64,000 nucleotides of DNA from NCBI RefSeq assembly GCF_004005995.1, contig NZ_CP034767.1, positions 2,294,001 through 2,358,000 of the forward strand. The letters are read 5' to 3'. The notes beneath the pieces are model-generated. The model was not told the origin of the DNA. It saw only the letters and a list, made by a program, of their open reading frames with translations, and made no database searches. Of the stretch, positions 8,771 to 17,376 are shown piece by piece. The stretch is from Devosia sp. 1566 (GTDB lineage: Bacteria > Pseudomonadota > Alphaproteobacteria > Rhizobiales > Devosiaceae). The position numbers and the translations under genes were made by a program. How positions within the stretch are numbered: position 1 is the first letter of the stretch; every line of letters begins with the position of its first letter.

Positions 8771-8827
8771 CAATCAATCTTCATCAGGCAAATTGATTGA
8801 TCTTCTTAATGCGATAAGATGAACCTA
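8771..8827. promoter_or_regulatory. katA-oxyR divergent control region with inverted repeats
   Basis: The 122-bp gap holds two symmetrical elements. One is CAATCAAT (8771-8778) with its complement ATTGATTG (8792-8799), 13 bp apart. The other is GATA...TATC flanking AGATGAACC just before the oxyR start. Both fit the T-N11-A style of LysR-type regulator sites and are plausible OxyR contacts that repress oxyR and activate katA. The assignment is by position and symmetry only. Confidence 0.5.
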
Positions 8828-8829
8828 TC

Positions 8830-9786
8830 ATGAGCTTTACCCTCAAACAGCTTCGCTACGCCATCGCGGTCGCCGATCTCGGCCATTTCGGCCGAGCGGC
8901 CGCCGCCTGCAACGTTACTCAACCCGCACTTTCCCAGCAAATTCAGTCACTTGAAGCCTGGTGCGGAATCCCGATCTTCGATAGACTGGTGCGGGAAGTG
9001 CGCCTGACGCCCTTTGGGCGCGAGTTCGTTGGGCGGGCCCGCCCGCTGCTATCGGGAGCCGAGGCGCTGGCGAGTTTTGCCGCCGGGCCCGCCACCGCGC
9101 CCGACCGACCGCTCAGGTTCGGGCTGATTCCAACTGTGGCGCCCTATCTGCTGCCCGATGTTTTCCCGGCCCTGGCGCAGCGGCTGCCCGAAATGCGCTT
9201 TGCCATCAGCGAGGACCGCACGGGCGCCTTGCTGGCGGCGCTGGGCGACGGGAGCCTTGATCTGGCGCTGATCGGCTCCGAGCTGCCAAGGGGCGGCCCC
9301 AAGCTGAGCAGCCTCCCCTTGTTCGAGGATCCCTTTGTGCTGGCCACGAGTTTGGCGGAAGCGCGCCAGGGTCCGGTATCGCTGGCCGGCGTGCCGCCTG
9401 AGCGCATCTTGTTGCTCGATGAAGGCCATTGCTTTCGTGACCAGGCCATTGCGGCTTGCGATCTCGGCAGCGAGCTATCGAGCCGTACCTTTGCCGCCAC
9501 TTCGCTGTCGACCATTGTGGAATTTGTTGCCGCCGGCCAGGGCGTGACGCTGTTACCCCGGATCGCTTTGCGCAAGGAAGCGGGCGACCGCATCGCCATC
9601 CACCCCTTGGCGCCGCCCCGCCCAGGCCGGCGCCTATCGCTCGTATGGCGAGATGGCTCGCCATTTGCCGGGGTGTTTGAACAAGTGGCCGAGCTGATCC
9701 GCGAAACCGGGATGGGCGAGGCCAAGGCTAGCCCGCCGGGATGGGCTCCGCGGGCAGCCGGCGATTGCGGAAGCTGTCATAGCTGA
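8830..9786 (+). CDS. oxyR: OxyR, LysR-family hydrogen peroxide sensor and regulator
   Basis: A 318-residue LysR-type protein. The N-terminal helix-turn-helix (about 15-50) includes GRAAAACNVTQPALSQQIQSL in two adjoining blocks. The effector domain contains the OxyR redox pair in EGHCFRDQAIAAC, with C201 and C210 nine residues apart as in E. coli C199 and C208. Oxidation by peroxide forms the disulfide that switches the tetramer to an activator. It is transcribed away from katA and probably regulates it. Its 3' end overlaps the convergent rarD gene by about 59 bp. Confidence 0.94.
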   Translation: MSFTLKQLRYAIAVADLGHFGRAAAACNVTQPALSQQIQSLEAWCGIPIFDRLVREVRLTPFGREFVGRARPLLSGAEALASFAAGPATAPDRPLRFGLIPTVAPYLLPDVFPALAQRLPEMRFAISEDRTGALLAALGDGSLDLALIGSELPRGGPKLSSLPLFEDPFVLATSLAEARQGPVSLAGVPPERILLLDEGHCFRDQAIAACDLGSELSSRTFAATSLSTIVEFVAAGQGVTLLPRIALRKEAGDRIAIHPLAPPRPGRRLSLVWRDGSPFAGVFEQVAELIRETGMGEAKASPPGWAPRAAGDCGSCHS

Positions 9787-10675
9787 ACACGGCAAGGGAC
9801 AGCCAAATCAGCCCAAAGCTGAGGAGCCGCACACCGTTGAGCTCCTCGTGGAACACGAAGACGGCGACCATGAACTGCAGGGACGGCGAAATATATTGCA
9901 GCATGCCGATCGTGGTCAGGCGCAGCCGCTGCACGCCATAGGCGAACAGCAGCAGCGGCACCGCCGTGGCGGGGCCGGTCAGCATGAGCAGCACCATCGT
10001 GCCCGGATCAGCATGGGCGCCCCAGCCATAGGTCGCGATGTTGAAGACGACATAAGCCAGGGCCGCCGGAGCCAGCAGCACCGTTTCCCCGAACAGGCCC
10101 GACACCGGGCCGGCCATCACCGTTTTGCGGAAGTAGCCGTAAAAACCGAAGGTCAGCGCCAGGCCGAGCGCGATGAAGGGAAAGCTGCCCATGCCGATGG
10201 CCTGGAGCAGGATGGCGAAGGCCGCGATGGCGATGGCAATGGTTTGCAGCCGGTTCTGCCGTTCCCCCAACAGCACCATGCCCATGGCGACATTGACCAG
10301 TGGGTTGATGAAATAGCCAAAGCTGGCCTCGATTACCTGACCGGTTTCCACCGCCCAGATATAAAGCAGCCAGTTGCCGCCCAGCAGCACCGCGGACACC
10401 AGCATGATGATGGCCTTGCGCCGATCGGCAAAGAGAGCGCGAACTTCGCCGAACTTGCGCGTGACGAGCAGGATAACGCCCAGGAGCAGCAACGACCACA
10501 GCGTGCGCTCGGCCACGATCATCACCGATCCCACCGCATCGAGCTGCCGGAACAGGAGCGGCAGGAAACCCCAGCACAGGAACGTGCCAATGGCGGCAAG
10601 AACGCCGGTGCGCGCGTCGCCGCTTTGCGGGCGCGTCGTGGATGGGGACGTAGCGGGGGAAGTTGGCGCGGACAT
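9728..10675 (-). CDS. rarD: RarD-type EamA-family permease
   Basis: A 315-residue integral membrane protein with about ten hydrophobic helices in two EamA halves. The start of helix 1 reads GVLAAIGTFLCWGFLPLLFRQL, split here by the charged RQLD turn, and a later LGLALTFGFYGYFRK and GMLQYISPSLQFM match the RarD subfamily. RarD proteins belong to the drug/metabolite transporter superfamily. The physiological substrate is not established. GGAG lies 7 nt before the ATG at 10675. The tail overlaps oxyR convergently, so transcripts of the two are antisense at their ends. Confidence 0.9.
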   Translation of the reverse strand: MSAPTSPATSPSTTRPQSGDARTGVLAAIGTFLCWGFLPLLFRQLDAVGSVMIVAERTLWSLLLLGVILLVTRKFGEVRALFADRRKAIIMLVSAVLLGGNWLLYIWAVETGQVIEASFGYFINPLVNVAMGMVLLGERQNRLQTIAIAIAAFAILLQAIGMGSFPFIALGLALTFGFYGYFRKTVMAGPVSGLFGETVLLAPAALAYVVFNIATYGWGAHADPGTMVLLMLTGPATAVPLLLFAYGVQRLRLTTIGMLQYISPSLQFMVAVFVFHEELNGVRLLSFGLIWLSLAVFSYDSFRNRRLPAEPIPAG

Positions 10676-10756
10676 GGGATGCTCCGCCCCGGAACCGGGG
10701 CTCGGGTGTCCTTAGCAGGGGCGTGACAGCGGCGCCAAGACTCTTGTGGTCACCGG

Positions 10757-11596
10757 CTAGTCGAGCTCAGGCGAGCCGCCGCCTTCGATGGCGTGGAGGA
10801 ACTGCAGCAGCAGCGTGTTGACCAGATCAGGCCGCTCGATGCTGGGCAGGTGGGCGACGCCTTCGAGCACCGCGGCAAAGGCGTTGGGCATTTCTTCGGA
10901 GAGATGGTCGTGCCGCTCGATCAGGGCACCGAAGTCCTCGTCGCCCACCAGCAGCAAGGTCGGGGCGGCAACCTCCCCTACCCGGCTCCAGGCTTCGGGC
11001 GCGCGCTCCCCTTGCGTGAGTTCGGGCTTGCGCAAAGCAATGCCGTTCATGTCGAGGAACAGCTCGCGCACGGCCCCGCCAACGCGGCCGCTTGGGGCGC
11101 GCGGACCATCGAGCCACTGATGGGCCTGCACCTTGTTGAGCATGTCGAGATCGCCGCGCTCATAGGCGTCTTCCTCGGCCGCTTCCACCGCCGCTTCCAT
11201 GTCCGAAGTGCTCCAGGGCGCGCCGGTCACCGAGGTGCCGAGCAATGCGAGACCGATGATGCGGCCGGGATGGCGCAGGGCAAAATCGATGGCAAGACCA
11301 CCCCCGAGCGAGCAGCCCACGAGCACGGCGGCGTGGATGTCGAGGGCATCGAGCAGCGCTTCGAGATCATCGAGATGGCTGAAGGGCTCGTCGGGGCTTT
11401 GGGTTTCGCCAAAGCCGCGACGGTCATAGGTGATGGCGTGCCAGCCCGCAGCGGCAACCGCCTGCATCTGGCTGGCCCACATGCGGCTGTCGGCAACGCC
11501 GGCATGCAGGAAGACGACGGGCAGGCCCTCGCCCAGTTCGGAGCCGGCCAGGATTGCCTGGCCGATCTCGATGTCGAAGGGCTCGCCCATCATCAT
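10757..11596 (-). CDS. Alpha/beta-fold hydrolase
   Basis: A 279-residue hydrolase. An oxyanion-hole region VFLHAG lies near residue 28, and the nucleophile elbow GCSLGG (serine near 96) is in the usual place. The acid is likely in LLVGDEDF and the histidine in VAHLPSIERPD near the C-terminus. This is the classic Ser-Asp-His esterase/peroxidase-like fold of small soluble hydrolases, whose substrate cannot be read from sequence. Three consecutive ATG codons open the frame. The first is given. It begins 8 bp after the ettA stop and so is likely co-transcribed with ettA. Confidence 0.82.
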   Translation of the reverse strand: MMMGEPFDIEIGQAILAGSELGEGLPVVFLHAGVADSRMWASQMQAVAAAGWHAITYDRRGFGETQSPDEPFSHLDDLEALLDALDIHAAVLVGCSLGGGLAIDFALRHPGRIIGLALLGTSVTGAPWSTSDMEAAVEAAEEDAYERGDLDMLNKVQAHQWLDGPRAPSGRVGGAVRELFLDMNGIALRKPELTQGERAPEAWSRVGEVAAPTLLLVGDEDFGALIERHDHLSEEMPNAFAAVLEGVAHLPSIERPDLVNTLLLQFLHAIEGGGSPELD

Positions 11597-11604
11597 TGGT
11601 CCGA

Positions 11605-13260
11605 TCAGCGCGTCAGCGGCTTATAGGTGGCGCGCTTGGGATTGACCGCATCCGCGCCGAGGCGCCGGACCTTGTCGGCTTCGTAGTCGGCGAAGTTGCC
11701 CTCGAACCATTCCACATGGCTGTCGCCTTCAAAGGCCAGCATATGGGTCGCGAGCCGATCGAGGAACATGCGATCGTGGCTGATGATCACGGCGCAGCCG
11801 GCGAATTCCTCGAGCGCTTCTTCGAGCGCCGCAAGGGTTTCGGTATCCAGATCGTTGGTCGGCTCATCGAGGAGGAGGACGTTAGCGCCCGACTTGAGCA
11901 TCTTGGCCAGGTGCACGCGGTTGCGCTGCCCGCCCGAAAGATTGCCCACCTTTTGCTGCTGATCGCCGCCCTTGAAGTTGAAGGACGAGGTATAGGCGCG
12001 CGAATTGACCTCGCGCTTGCCCAGCATGAGGATTTCGTCGCCCTCCGAGATCTCTTCCCACACAGTCTTGTTGGGGTTGAGGCTGTCCCGGCTCTGGTCG
12101 ACATAGCCCATATGGACATTTTCGGCGACCTTGATGGTGCCGGAGTCAGGCTGCTCCTGGCCGGTCAGCATCTTGAATAGCGTGGTCTTGCCCGCGCCAT
12201 TGGGGCCGATAATGCCCACGATGCCGCCCGGGGGCAGCTTAAAGGTGAGATTGTCGATGAGGAGGCGATCACCAAAGGATTTGGAGAGGCCTTCCACGTC
12301 AATGACGTTTTGGCCCAGGCGCTCGCCCACCGGAATGATGATCTGGGCGGTCGAGGACTGCGTCCGCGCCTCATTGATCTTGACCAGTTCGTCATAGGCC
12401 TTGAGGCGGGCCTTGCTCTTGGACTGGCGCGCCTGCGGGGACTGCCCCATCCATTCGCGTTCCCGCTCGAGCACCTTGGCGCGGGCCTGGTCTTCGCTCT
12501 TTTCCTGGGCGAAGCGCTTGGCTTTGGCGGCGAGATAAGCCGAGTAATTACCTTCATAGGGCACGCCGCGACCACGATCGAGTTCGAGGATCCAGCCGGT
12601 GACATTGTCGAGGAAGTAGCGATCGTGGGTGATGATCAAAACGGCGCCGGCGAATTCGCGCAGATGGCGCTCCAGCCAGGCGGTCGTTTCGGCATCGAGA
12701 TGGTTGGTGGGCTCGTCGAGCAGCAGCAGGTCGGGCTTGCTCAGCAACAGGGCGCACAGGGCCACGCGGCGGCGTTCGCCGCCTGAAAGCTTGGTCACGT
12801 CGGCTTCGCCCGGAGGGCAACCCAGGGCTTCCATCGCCACCTCCACCTGGGACTCGAGGTCCCACAGGTTTTCGGCGTCGATCTGGTCCTGCAACTTGGC
12901 CGCTTCATCGGCGGTCTCGTCGGAATAGTTCATCATCAGCTCGTTATAGCGATCGATGACGGCCTTCTTTTCCTTGACCCCGGTCATGACATTGCCGAGC
13001 ACGTTGAGCGCCGGATCAAGCTCGGGCTCCTGCGAGAGGTAACCGAGCTTGGCGCCCTGGGCCAACCAGGCTTCGCCGGTGAACTCGGTATCGATGCCCG
13101 CCATGATCTTGAGCAGGGTCGACTTACCCGAGCCGTTCGGACCCAGCACGCCGATCTTAGCATCGGGGTAGAATGACAGGTGGATGTTGTCCAACACCTT
13201 CTTGCCACCGGCATAGGCTTTGGACATTCCGCTCATGTGATAGATAAACTGGCGAGCCAT
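11605..13260 (-). CDS. ettA: Energy-dependent translational throttle protein EttA (ABC-F ATPase)
   Basis: A 551-residue soluble ABC-F protein with two nucleotide-binding domains and no membrane domain. Walker A motifs GPNGSGKST (near 39) and GPNGAGKTT (near 350), signatures LSGGERRR and LSGGQRNR, and Walker B LLLLDEPTNHLDAET and LLLDEPTNDLDTET are all intact. The arm region in the first domain and the interdomain linker rich in charged residues (KSKARLKAYDEL) fit EttA, which binds the ribosomal E site and gates the first elongation cycle according to the ATP/ADP ratio. The length matches E. coli EttA (555). GAGGT stands upstream of the ATG. Confidence 0.95.
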   Translation of the reverse strand: MARQFIYHMSGMSKAYAGGKKVLDNIHLSFYPDAKIGVLGPNGSGKSTLLKIMAGIDTEFTGEAWLAQGAKLGYLSQEPELDPALNVLGNVMTGVKEKKAVIDRYNELMMNYSDETADEAAKLQDQIDAENLWDLESQVEVAMEALGCPPGEADVTKLSGGERRRVALCALLLSKPDLLLLDEPTNHLDAETTAWLERHLREFAGAVLIITHDRYFLDNVTGWILELDRGRGVPYEGNYSAYLAAKAKRFAQEKSEDQARAKVLEREREWMGQSPQARQSKSKARLKAYDELVKINEARTQSSTAQIIIPVGERLGQNVIDVEGLSKSFGDRLLIDNLTFKLPPGGIVGIIGPNGAGKTTLFKMLTGQEQPDSGTIKVAENVHMGYVDQSRDSLNPNKTVWEEISEGDEILMLGKREVNSRAYTSSFNFKGGDQQQKVGNLSGGQRNRVHLAKMLKSGANVLLLDEPTNDLDTETLAALEEALEEFAGCAVIISHDRMFLDRLATHMLAFEGDSHVEWFEGNFADYEADKVRRLGADAVNPKRATYKPLTR

Positions 13261-13456
13261 AGGCTTGCGACCTCGTAGGAACCTTGGTTTGGGCTGCTAT
13301 GTAGGCCAAGCCGAGCGCTACGGCAATGCGCCCGTAGGTAGCGGAGCCGCCGGCGAGTGCCGCCACGCCTGTGTCACCACCGCGCCCTTGCGTAACCAGC
13401 TTGGGAACGCCGAGCCCACTCGCCCCGTTGCGCCCCCTGTTGTTCAGGGAGCCGCC

Positions 13457-15091
13457 ATGACTGCCAATCTTTGGTACAAGAACGCCGTAATCTATTGTCT
13501 TGACGTCGAAACCTTCATGGATGGAGACGGCGACGGCGTTGGGGATTTCGCCGGGCTGGCGCACCGGCTCGATCACCTGGAGCGGCTGGGGGTCAACTGC
13601 ATCTGGCTAAACCCATTCTACCCCTCGCCCAATCGCGACAACGGCTATGACATAACCGATTACTACGGGGTCGATCCGCGCTACGGCAATCTGGGTGATT
13701 TCGTCGAGTTCATGCAGGCAGCCCAGGACAGGGGCATGCGCGTGATCATCGACCTGGTGGTGAACCACACGTCCATTGATCATCCCTGGTTTCAATCGGC
13801 GCGACAAAGCGAGGACTCGCCCTTTCGCGACTGGTATGTGTGGAGCAAGGAAAAGCCCGACAACATCACCGAGGGCGTGGTGTTTCCGGGCGTGCAGGAA
13901 GCGATCTGGAGCTTTGATCGCAAGGCGGGCGCCTGGTATCTGCACCGCTTCTACAAGCATCAACCCGATCTCAATGTTGCCAATCCGCAGGTTCGCGCGG
14001 AGATCCTCAAGATCATGGGTTTCTGGCTGGCGCTTGGCGTATCGGGTTTCCGGGTCGACGCTGTCCCGTTCCTGATCGAGGATATGGGCCTACCCAATGG
14101 GGGCACGCAGGACCCGTTCTCGCTGCTCAACGACATGAAGGATTTCATGACTTGGCGCCGGGCCGGCTCGGTGCTGCTGGCGGAAGCCAATATTGAATAC
14201 GAGCTGGCTGAAGATTATTTCGACGGCGGCAACCGGATGAGCATGATCTTTGACTTTCCGGTCAACCAGACGCTGTTCCTGTCGCTGGCCCGCCACACAG
14301 CCGCGCCGGTGCGCCAAGCGCTGATGCACCGGCCCGATCCGAATGGCATGGGGCAATGGGCCAGTTTCCTGCGTAATCATGACGAGCTGGACTTGGCGCG
14401 GCTGACCAAAGCCGAGCGTGGCGAAGTGTTCGCTGCCTTTGCGCCCGACACCAATATGCAGCTCTATGGTCGCGGTATCCGCCGACGCCTGGCGCCAATG
14501 CTCAGCAACGATCAGGCGCTGATCCGCATGGCGCAATCGCTGATGTTCGCGCTGCCGGGCACGCCGGTGATGTGGTATGGCGAGGAGATCGGCATGGGCG
14601 AGGACTTGTCCCTCAAAGAGCGCGAAGCGGTGCGCACGCCCATGCAGTGGAGCGACCAGCGCAATGGCGGTTTCTCGACGGCCGAGGCGGCTGCCTTGTT
14701 TCGGCATGTGCCCGAGAAGGGACCCAATGGCTGCGAGCGGATCAACGTAGCCGAGCAGATCAGCAACCCCGATTCCCTCCTGCACGCTGTAACCGGCATG
14801 ATCGCGGCTCGCCGCTCGGCCCCGGAAATTGGCTGGGGTGAGTTCGAGGTGGTTGACCTCGGCACCGACGAGGTGCTGGCGATGAGCTATCGCTGGCGCG
14901 GCGGGCACGTGGTGACACTGCACAATTTCACCGACAAGCCAGTGAGCTTCCCGCTCGAGATCGAAGGCATCGAGCACTTTGTGCCCCTGCTTTCGGACGC
15001 GGATAATCGCACACCTTTCAACAGCGGCGCCAAACTCACCTTGCCTCGTTTCGGCTATTGCTGGCTGCGCTGCGGGGGCGAGCGGCACTGA
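13457..15091 (+). CDS. GH13 alpha-amylase family enzyme, trehalose synthase-like
   Basis: A 544-residue GH13 enzyme. Conserved regions: IIDLVVNHTS (97-106), nucleophile D201 in GFRVDAVPF, general acid E243 in LLAEANIE, and the transition-state pair H308-D309 in FLRNHDELD. The opening YKNAVIYCLDVETFMDGDGDGVGDF and WLNPFYPSPNRDNGYD resemble trehalose synthase (maltose alpha-D-glucosyltransferase), but there is no fused maltokinase domain, so oligo-glucosidase activity is also possible. The start at 13457 is used because AGGGAG lies 6 nt upstream. An in-frame extension to 13265 has no such site. It stands apart from the glycogen operon at 33-45 kb, to which it could be linked metabolically. Confidence 0.85.
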   Translation: MTANLWYKNAVIYCLDVETFMDGDGDGVGDFAGLAHRLDHLERLGVNCIWLNPFYPSPNRDNGYDITDYYGVDPRYGNLGDFVEFMQAAQDRGMRVIIDLVVNHTSIDHPWFQSARQSEDSPFRDWYVWSKEKPDNITEGVVFPGVQEAIWSFDRKAGAWYLHRFYKHQPDLNVANPQVRAEILKIMGFWLALGVSGFRVDAVPFLIEDMGLPNGGTQDPFSLLNDMKDFMTWRRAGSVLLAEANIEYELAEDYFDGGNRMSMIFDFPVNQTLFLSLARHTAAPVRQALMHRPDPNGMGQWASFLRNHDELDLARLTKAERGEVFAAFAPDTNMQLYGRGIRRRLAPMLSNDQALIRMAQSLMFALPGTPVMWYGEEIGMGEDLSLKEREAVRTPMQWSDQRNGGFSTAEAAALFRHVPEKGPNGCERINVAEQISNPDSLLHAVTGMIAARRSAPEIGWGEFEVVDLGTDEVLAMSYRWRGGHVVTLHNFTDKPVSFPLEIEGIEHFVPLLSDADNRTPFNSGAKLTLPRFGYCWLRCGGERH

Positions 15092-15149
15092 AAGCGGAAC
15101 AGAGCCACGCGAGTGCCGTTATGCCTCAACGCAAAAATGGAGAAACACC

Positions 15150-15680
15150 ATGCGACGCTTAGTTCTGATCAGCGCCTTCGCTCTCGCCGCCGCCCTGCCC
15201 GCCCAGGCGCAGGACACCGCTACGGCTGCAGCCACATTCATCGATGCCTCGGGCAATGAAGTGGGCTCGGTGACGCTCACCCAGGACGGCGATGCCGTCA
15301 GCATTGTTGGGCATGTGATGGACATCACCCCGGGCGAGCACGGCCTCCACTTCCACGAAACGGGCGATTGCGATGCCTCGACCGCTTTTGAATCGGCGGG
15401 TTCGCACTTCAACCCAACCGAGCATCAGCACGGCACCGAGAATCCCGAAGGGCCGCATGCCGGTGACCTGCCCAACATCACGGCGGATGCCGATGGCATG
15501 GCGGACATCGAGCTTTCCACCGAGATGATTTCGCTGGAGGAAGGTGACGACGCCTACGTGTTCGATGACGATGGCACCGCCCTGGTGATCCATGCCAGCG
15601 CCGACGACTACAAGACCGATCCATCGGGCAATTCGGGTGATCGCGTCGCTTGCGCCGTGATCGAAGCGGCAGCGGAATAA
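15150..15680 (+). CDS. sodC: Periplasmic Cu,Zn superoxide dismutase
   Basis: A 176-residue protein with a cleavable signal peptide (about 1-20, ending AQA-QD). It dismutates superoxide in the periplasm. Metal ligands are visible: H67 and H69 in GLHFHETGDC, H86 in AGSHFNP, H92 and H94 in the EHQHG stretch, H103 in GPHAGDLPN, and the late copper histidine in ALVIHASADDY. The disulfide partners are C74 and the cysteine in RVACAVIE. GGAGAAA precedes the ATG. It is a likely single gene ended by a strong terminator at 15685-15710, and together with katA and oxyR it makes this area rich in oxidative-stress functions. Confidence 0.95.
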   Translation: MRRLVLISAFALAAALPAQAQDTATAAATFIDASGNEVGSVTLTQDGDAVSIVGHVMDITPGEHGLHFHETGDCDASTAFESAGSHFNPTEHQHGTENPEGPHAGDLPNITADADGMADIELSTEMISLEEGDDAYVFDDDGTALVIHASADDYKTDPSGNSGDRVACAVIEAAAE

Positions 15681-15684
15681 AGCA

Positions 15685-15710
15685 ACGGGCGCCGCGGCGC
15701 CCGTTTTCTT
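15685..15710. terminator. Strong bidirectional-type intrinsic terminator after sodC
   Basis: A 9-bp stem ACGGGCGCC / GGCGCCCGT with a 2-nt centre (15685-15704) followed by TTTTCTT on the plus strand. It lies 4 bp after the sodC stop. It also sits just downstream of the convergent ABC permease (stop at 15716). Confidence 0.88.
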
Positions 15711-15715
15711 TGTCG

Positions 15716-16534
15716 CTATTGCGCCATGGTGGAGCGGTGCGCCCAACCGGTCATGCGCCGTTCCAGCCACGCCATCAGCGCATACATAGCGATGCCTTCA
15801 ACGGCGAGCATCAAGAGCCCGGCGAACACCAGCGGCACGTTGAAGTTGGACTGCGCCGAAGCCATCATATTACCCAGACCATTGTTGGAGGCGACGGTTT
15901 CGCTGACCACCGAGCCGACAAAAGCCAGGGTGATGGCGATCTTGAGCGAGCCGAAGAAGTACGGCATTGAGCGCGGAATACCGACCTTGAGCATGATGTC
16001 GAGCTTCTTGGCACCCAGTGCGCGCAACACGTCCTCGGTTTCCGGCTCGATGGTGGCAAGCCCCGTCGCGACATTGACGACGATGGGAAAGAACGAGATC
16101 AGGAAGGCGGTCAGCACGGCGGGCACCGTGCCGATGCCAAACCAGATCACCAACACGGGCACCAGCGCCACTTTCGGGATGGCGTTGAAGCCAATCATGA
16201 TCGGGTACAGCCCGGCATAGATGGTCTTGGACCAGCCGATGAAGAGGCCAATGCCGAGCCCCGCCACCACCGCGATCAGGAAGCCCAGCGTCGTGGTGTA
16301 AAGCGTCTGCAGCGAGTTCTTCCAGATCGGCGACCAATACTGCACGATCGCTTCGAATACGCGCGAGGGCGCGGGCAGAATGGTGTGCGGCAGGCCGGAC
16401 AGGCGCACCCCGATCTCCCACAGCACGAAGAGCCCGATGGTGTAGAGCAGCGGCGCGAGGCGGATCCAGTTGATGCGGAAGGCCGGACGCGGCGGGGTGC
16501 CGGCAACGGCGGTGTTCTGGGTGATGACGCTCAT
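15716..16534 (-). CDS. ABC transporter permease (SsuC/TauC/ThiX type)
   Basis: A 272-residue inner-membrane protein with about six helices and the cytoplasmic EAA loop with the conserved glycine in ALGAKKLDIMLKVGIPRSMP. It belongs to the BPD_transp_1 permeases that serve nitrate, taurine, sulfonate and hydroxymethylpyrimidine importers. The start at 16534 (MSVITQ) overlaps the TGA of the ATPase gene by 4 bp, which shows translational coupling. The open frame that continues to 16777 runs inside the ATPase gene and is not used. It is the last gene of an SBP-ATPase-permease operon. Confidence 0.9.
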   Translation of the reverse strand: MSVITQNTAVAGTPPRPAFRINWIRLAPLLYTIGLFVLWEIGVRLSGLPHTILPAPSRVFEAIVQYWSPIWKNSLQTLYTTTLGFLIAVVAGLGIGLFIGWSKTIYAGLYPIMIGFNAIPKVALVPVLVIWFGIGTVPAVLTAFLISFFPIVVNVATGLATIEPETEDVLRALGAKKLDIMLKVGIPRSMPYFFGSLKIAITLAFVGSVVSETVASNNGLGNMMASAQSNFNVPLVFAGLLMLAVEGIAMYALMAWLERRMTGWAHRSTMAQ

Positions 16535-17316
16535 GCCGCCACCCGCGCACTGGCAATCTCGCCATGGAGCGATTGCACCATCTCGTTGAACTCCGGCTGG
16601 TACATGATGTCGAGCTCGCGCGGCCGGGCAAACGGCACATGATGTTCGGCAACAACGCGCCCTGGCCGGGCGCTCATCACCACAACCTTGTCGGCGAGGA
16701 ACACCGATTCCCGCAGATCGTGCGTCACCAGCACGATGGTGACGCCCTGCGCGGCATGCAGGTCGCGGATTACGCACCAGAGCTCTTCGCGGGTAAAGGC
16801 ATCCAGCGCGCCGAAAGGTTCGTCCAGCATCAGCAATTCAGGCCGGTGGATGAGCGCGCGGCAGAGATTGGCGCGCTGCTGCATGCCGCCCGACAATTGC
16901 CAGGGAAACTTCGAGCCAAAGCCCTTGAGCCCGACGGTTTCAAGCAATTGCTCGGCCTGCTCGACATAGTCGCGCTTGTGGCTGCGCAGGCGATGGCGGT
17001 GGCGCTCGACGATTTCGAGCGGCAAGAGGATGTTCTCGAGCGTGGTGCGCCAGGGCAGCATGGTTGGGTTCTGGAAGGCCATGCCCACGATGGAGACGGG
17101 CTTGGTCACTGGCGAGCCGGCCACGACCACATCTCCGGCTTGAGGAATATGGAGCCCCGTCACGAGCTTCATCAGCGTGGACTTGCCGCAGCCCGAGGGC
17201 CCGACCACGGCCACGAACTCGCCCTTTTGGATGTTCATGGACAGGCCGGATACGGCGAGCGTGCCGTCGGGGCCGCCATAGCGCATATCCACGTTTTCAA
17301 TGCTGACCAGCGCCAT
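16531..17316 (-). CDS. ABC transporter ATP-binding protein (SsuB/TauB type)
   Basis: A 261-residue nucleotide-binding subunit. Walker A GPSGCGKST near 40, Q-loop in AFQNPTMLPWRTT, signature LSGGMQQRANLCRAL, Walker B LLMLDEPFGALD and the switch histidine in LVTHDLRESV. The WRT after the Q-loop and the switch-region sequence are typical of the nitrate/sulfonate/taurine importer branch. It energises uptake with the permease overlapping its end and the binding protein encoded 60 bp upstream. Confidence 0.92.
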   Translation of the reverse strand: MALVSIENVDMRYGGPDGTLAVSGLSMNIQKGEFVAVVGPSGCGKSTLMKLVTGLHIPQAGDVVVAGSPVTKPVSIVGMAFQNPTMLPWRTTLENILLPLEIVERHRHRLRSHKRDYVEQAEQLLETVGLKGFGSKFPWQLSGGMQQRANLCRALIHRPELLMLDEPFGALDAFTREELWCVIRDLHAAQGVTIVLVTHDLRESVFLADKVVVMSARPGRVVAEHHVPFARPRELDIMYQPEFNEMVQSLHGEIASARVAA

Positions 17317-17376
17317 GCATTCTCCCCCGTCGGTGGTGATGGCCCGGCGCGCCGGACCACCCCGTGGTTGTTGTTA

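Noticed and set aside
13265..13456. N-terminal extension of the GH13 enzyme to 13265
   Set aside because: The extension has no family similarity, and the ATG at 13457 has a good ribosome site and matches the usual GH13 start.
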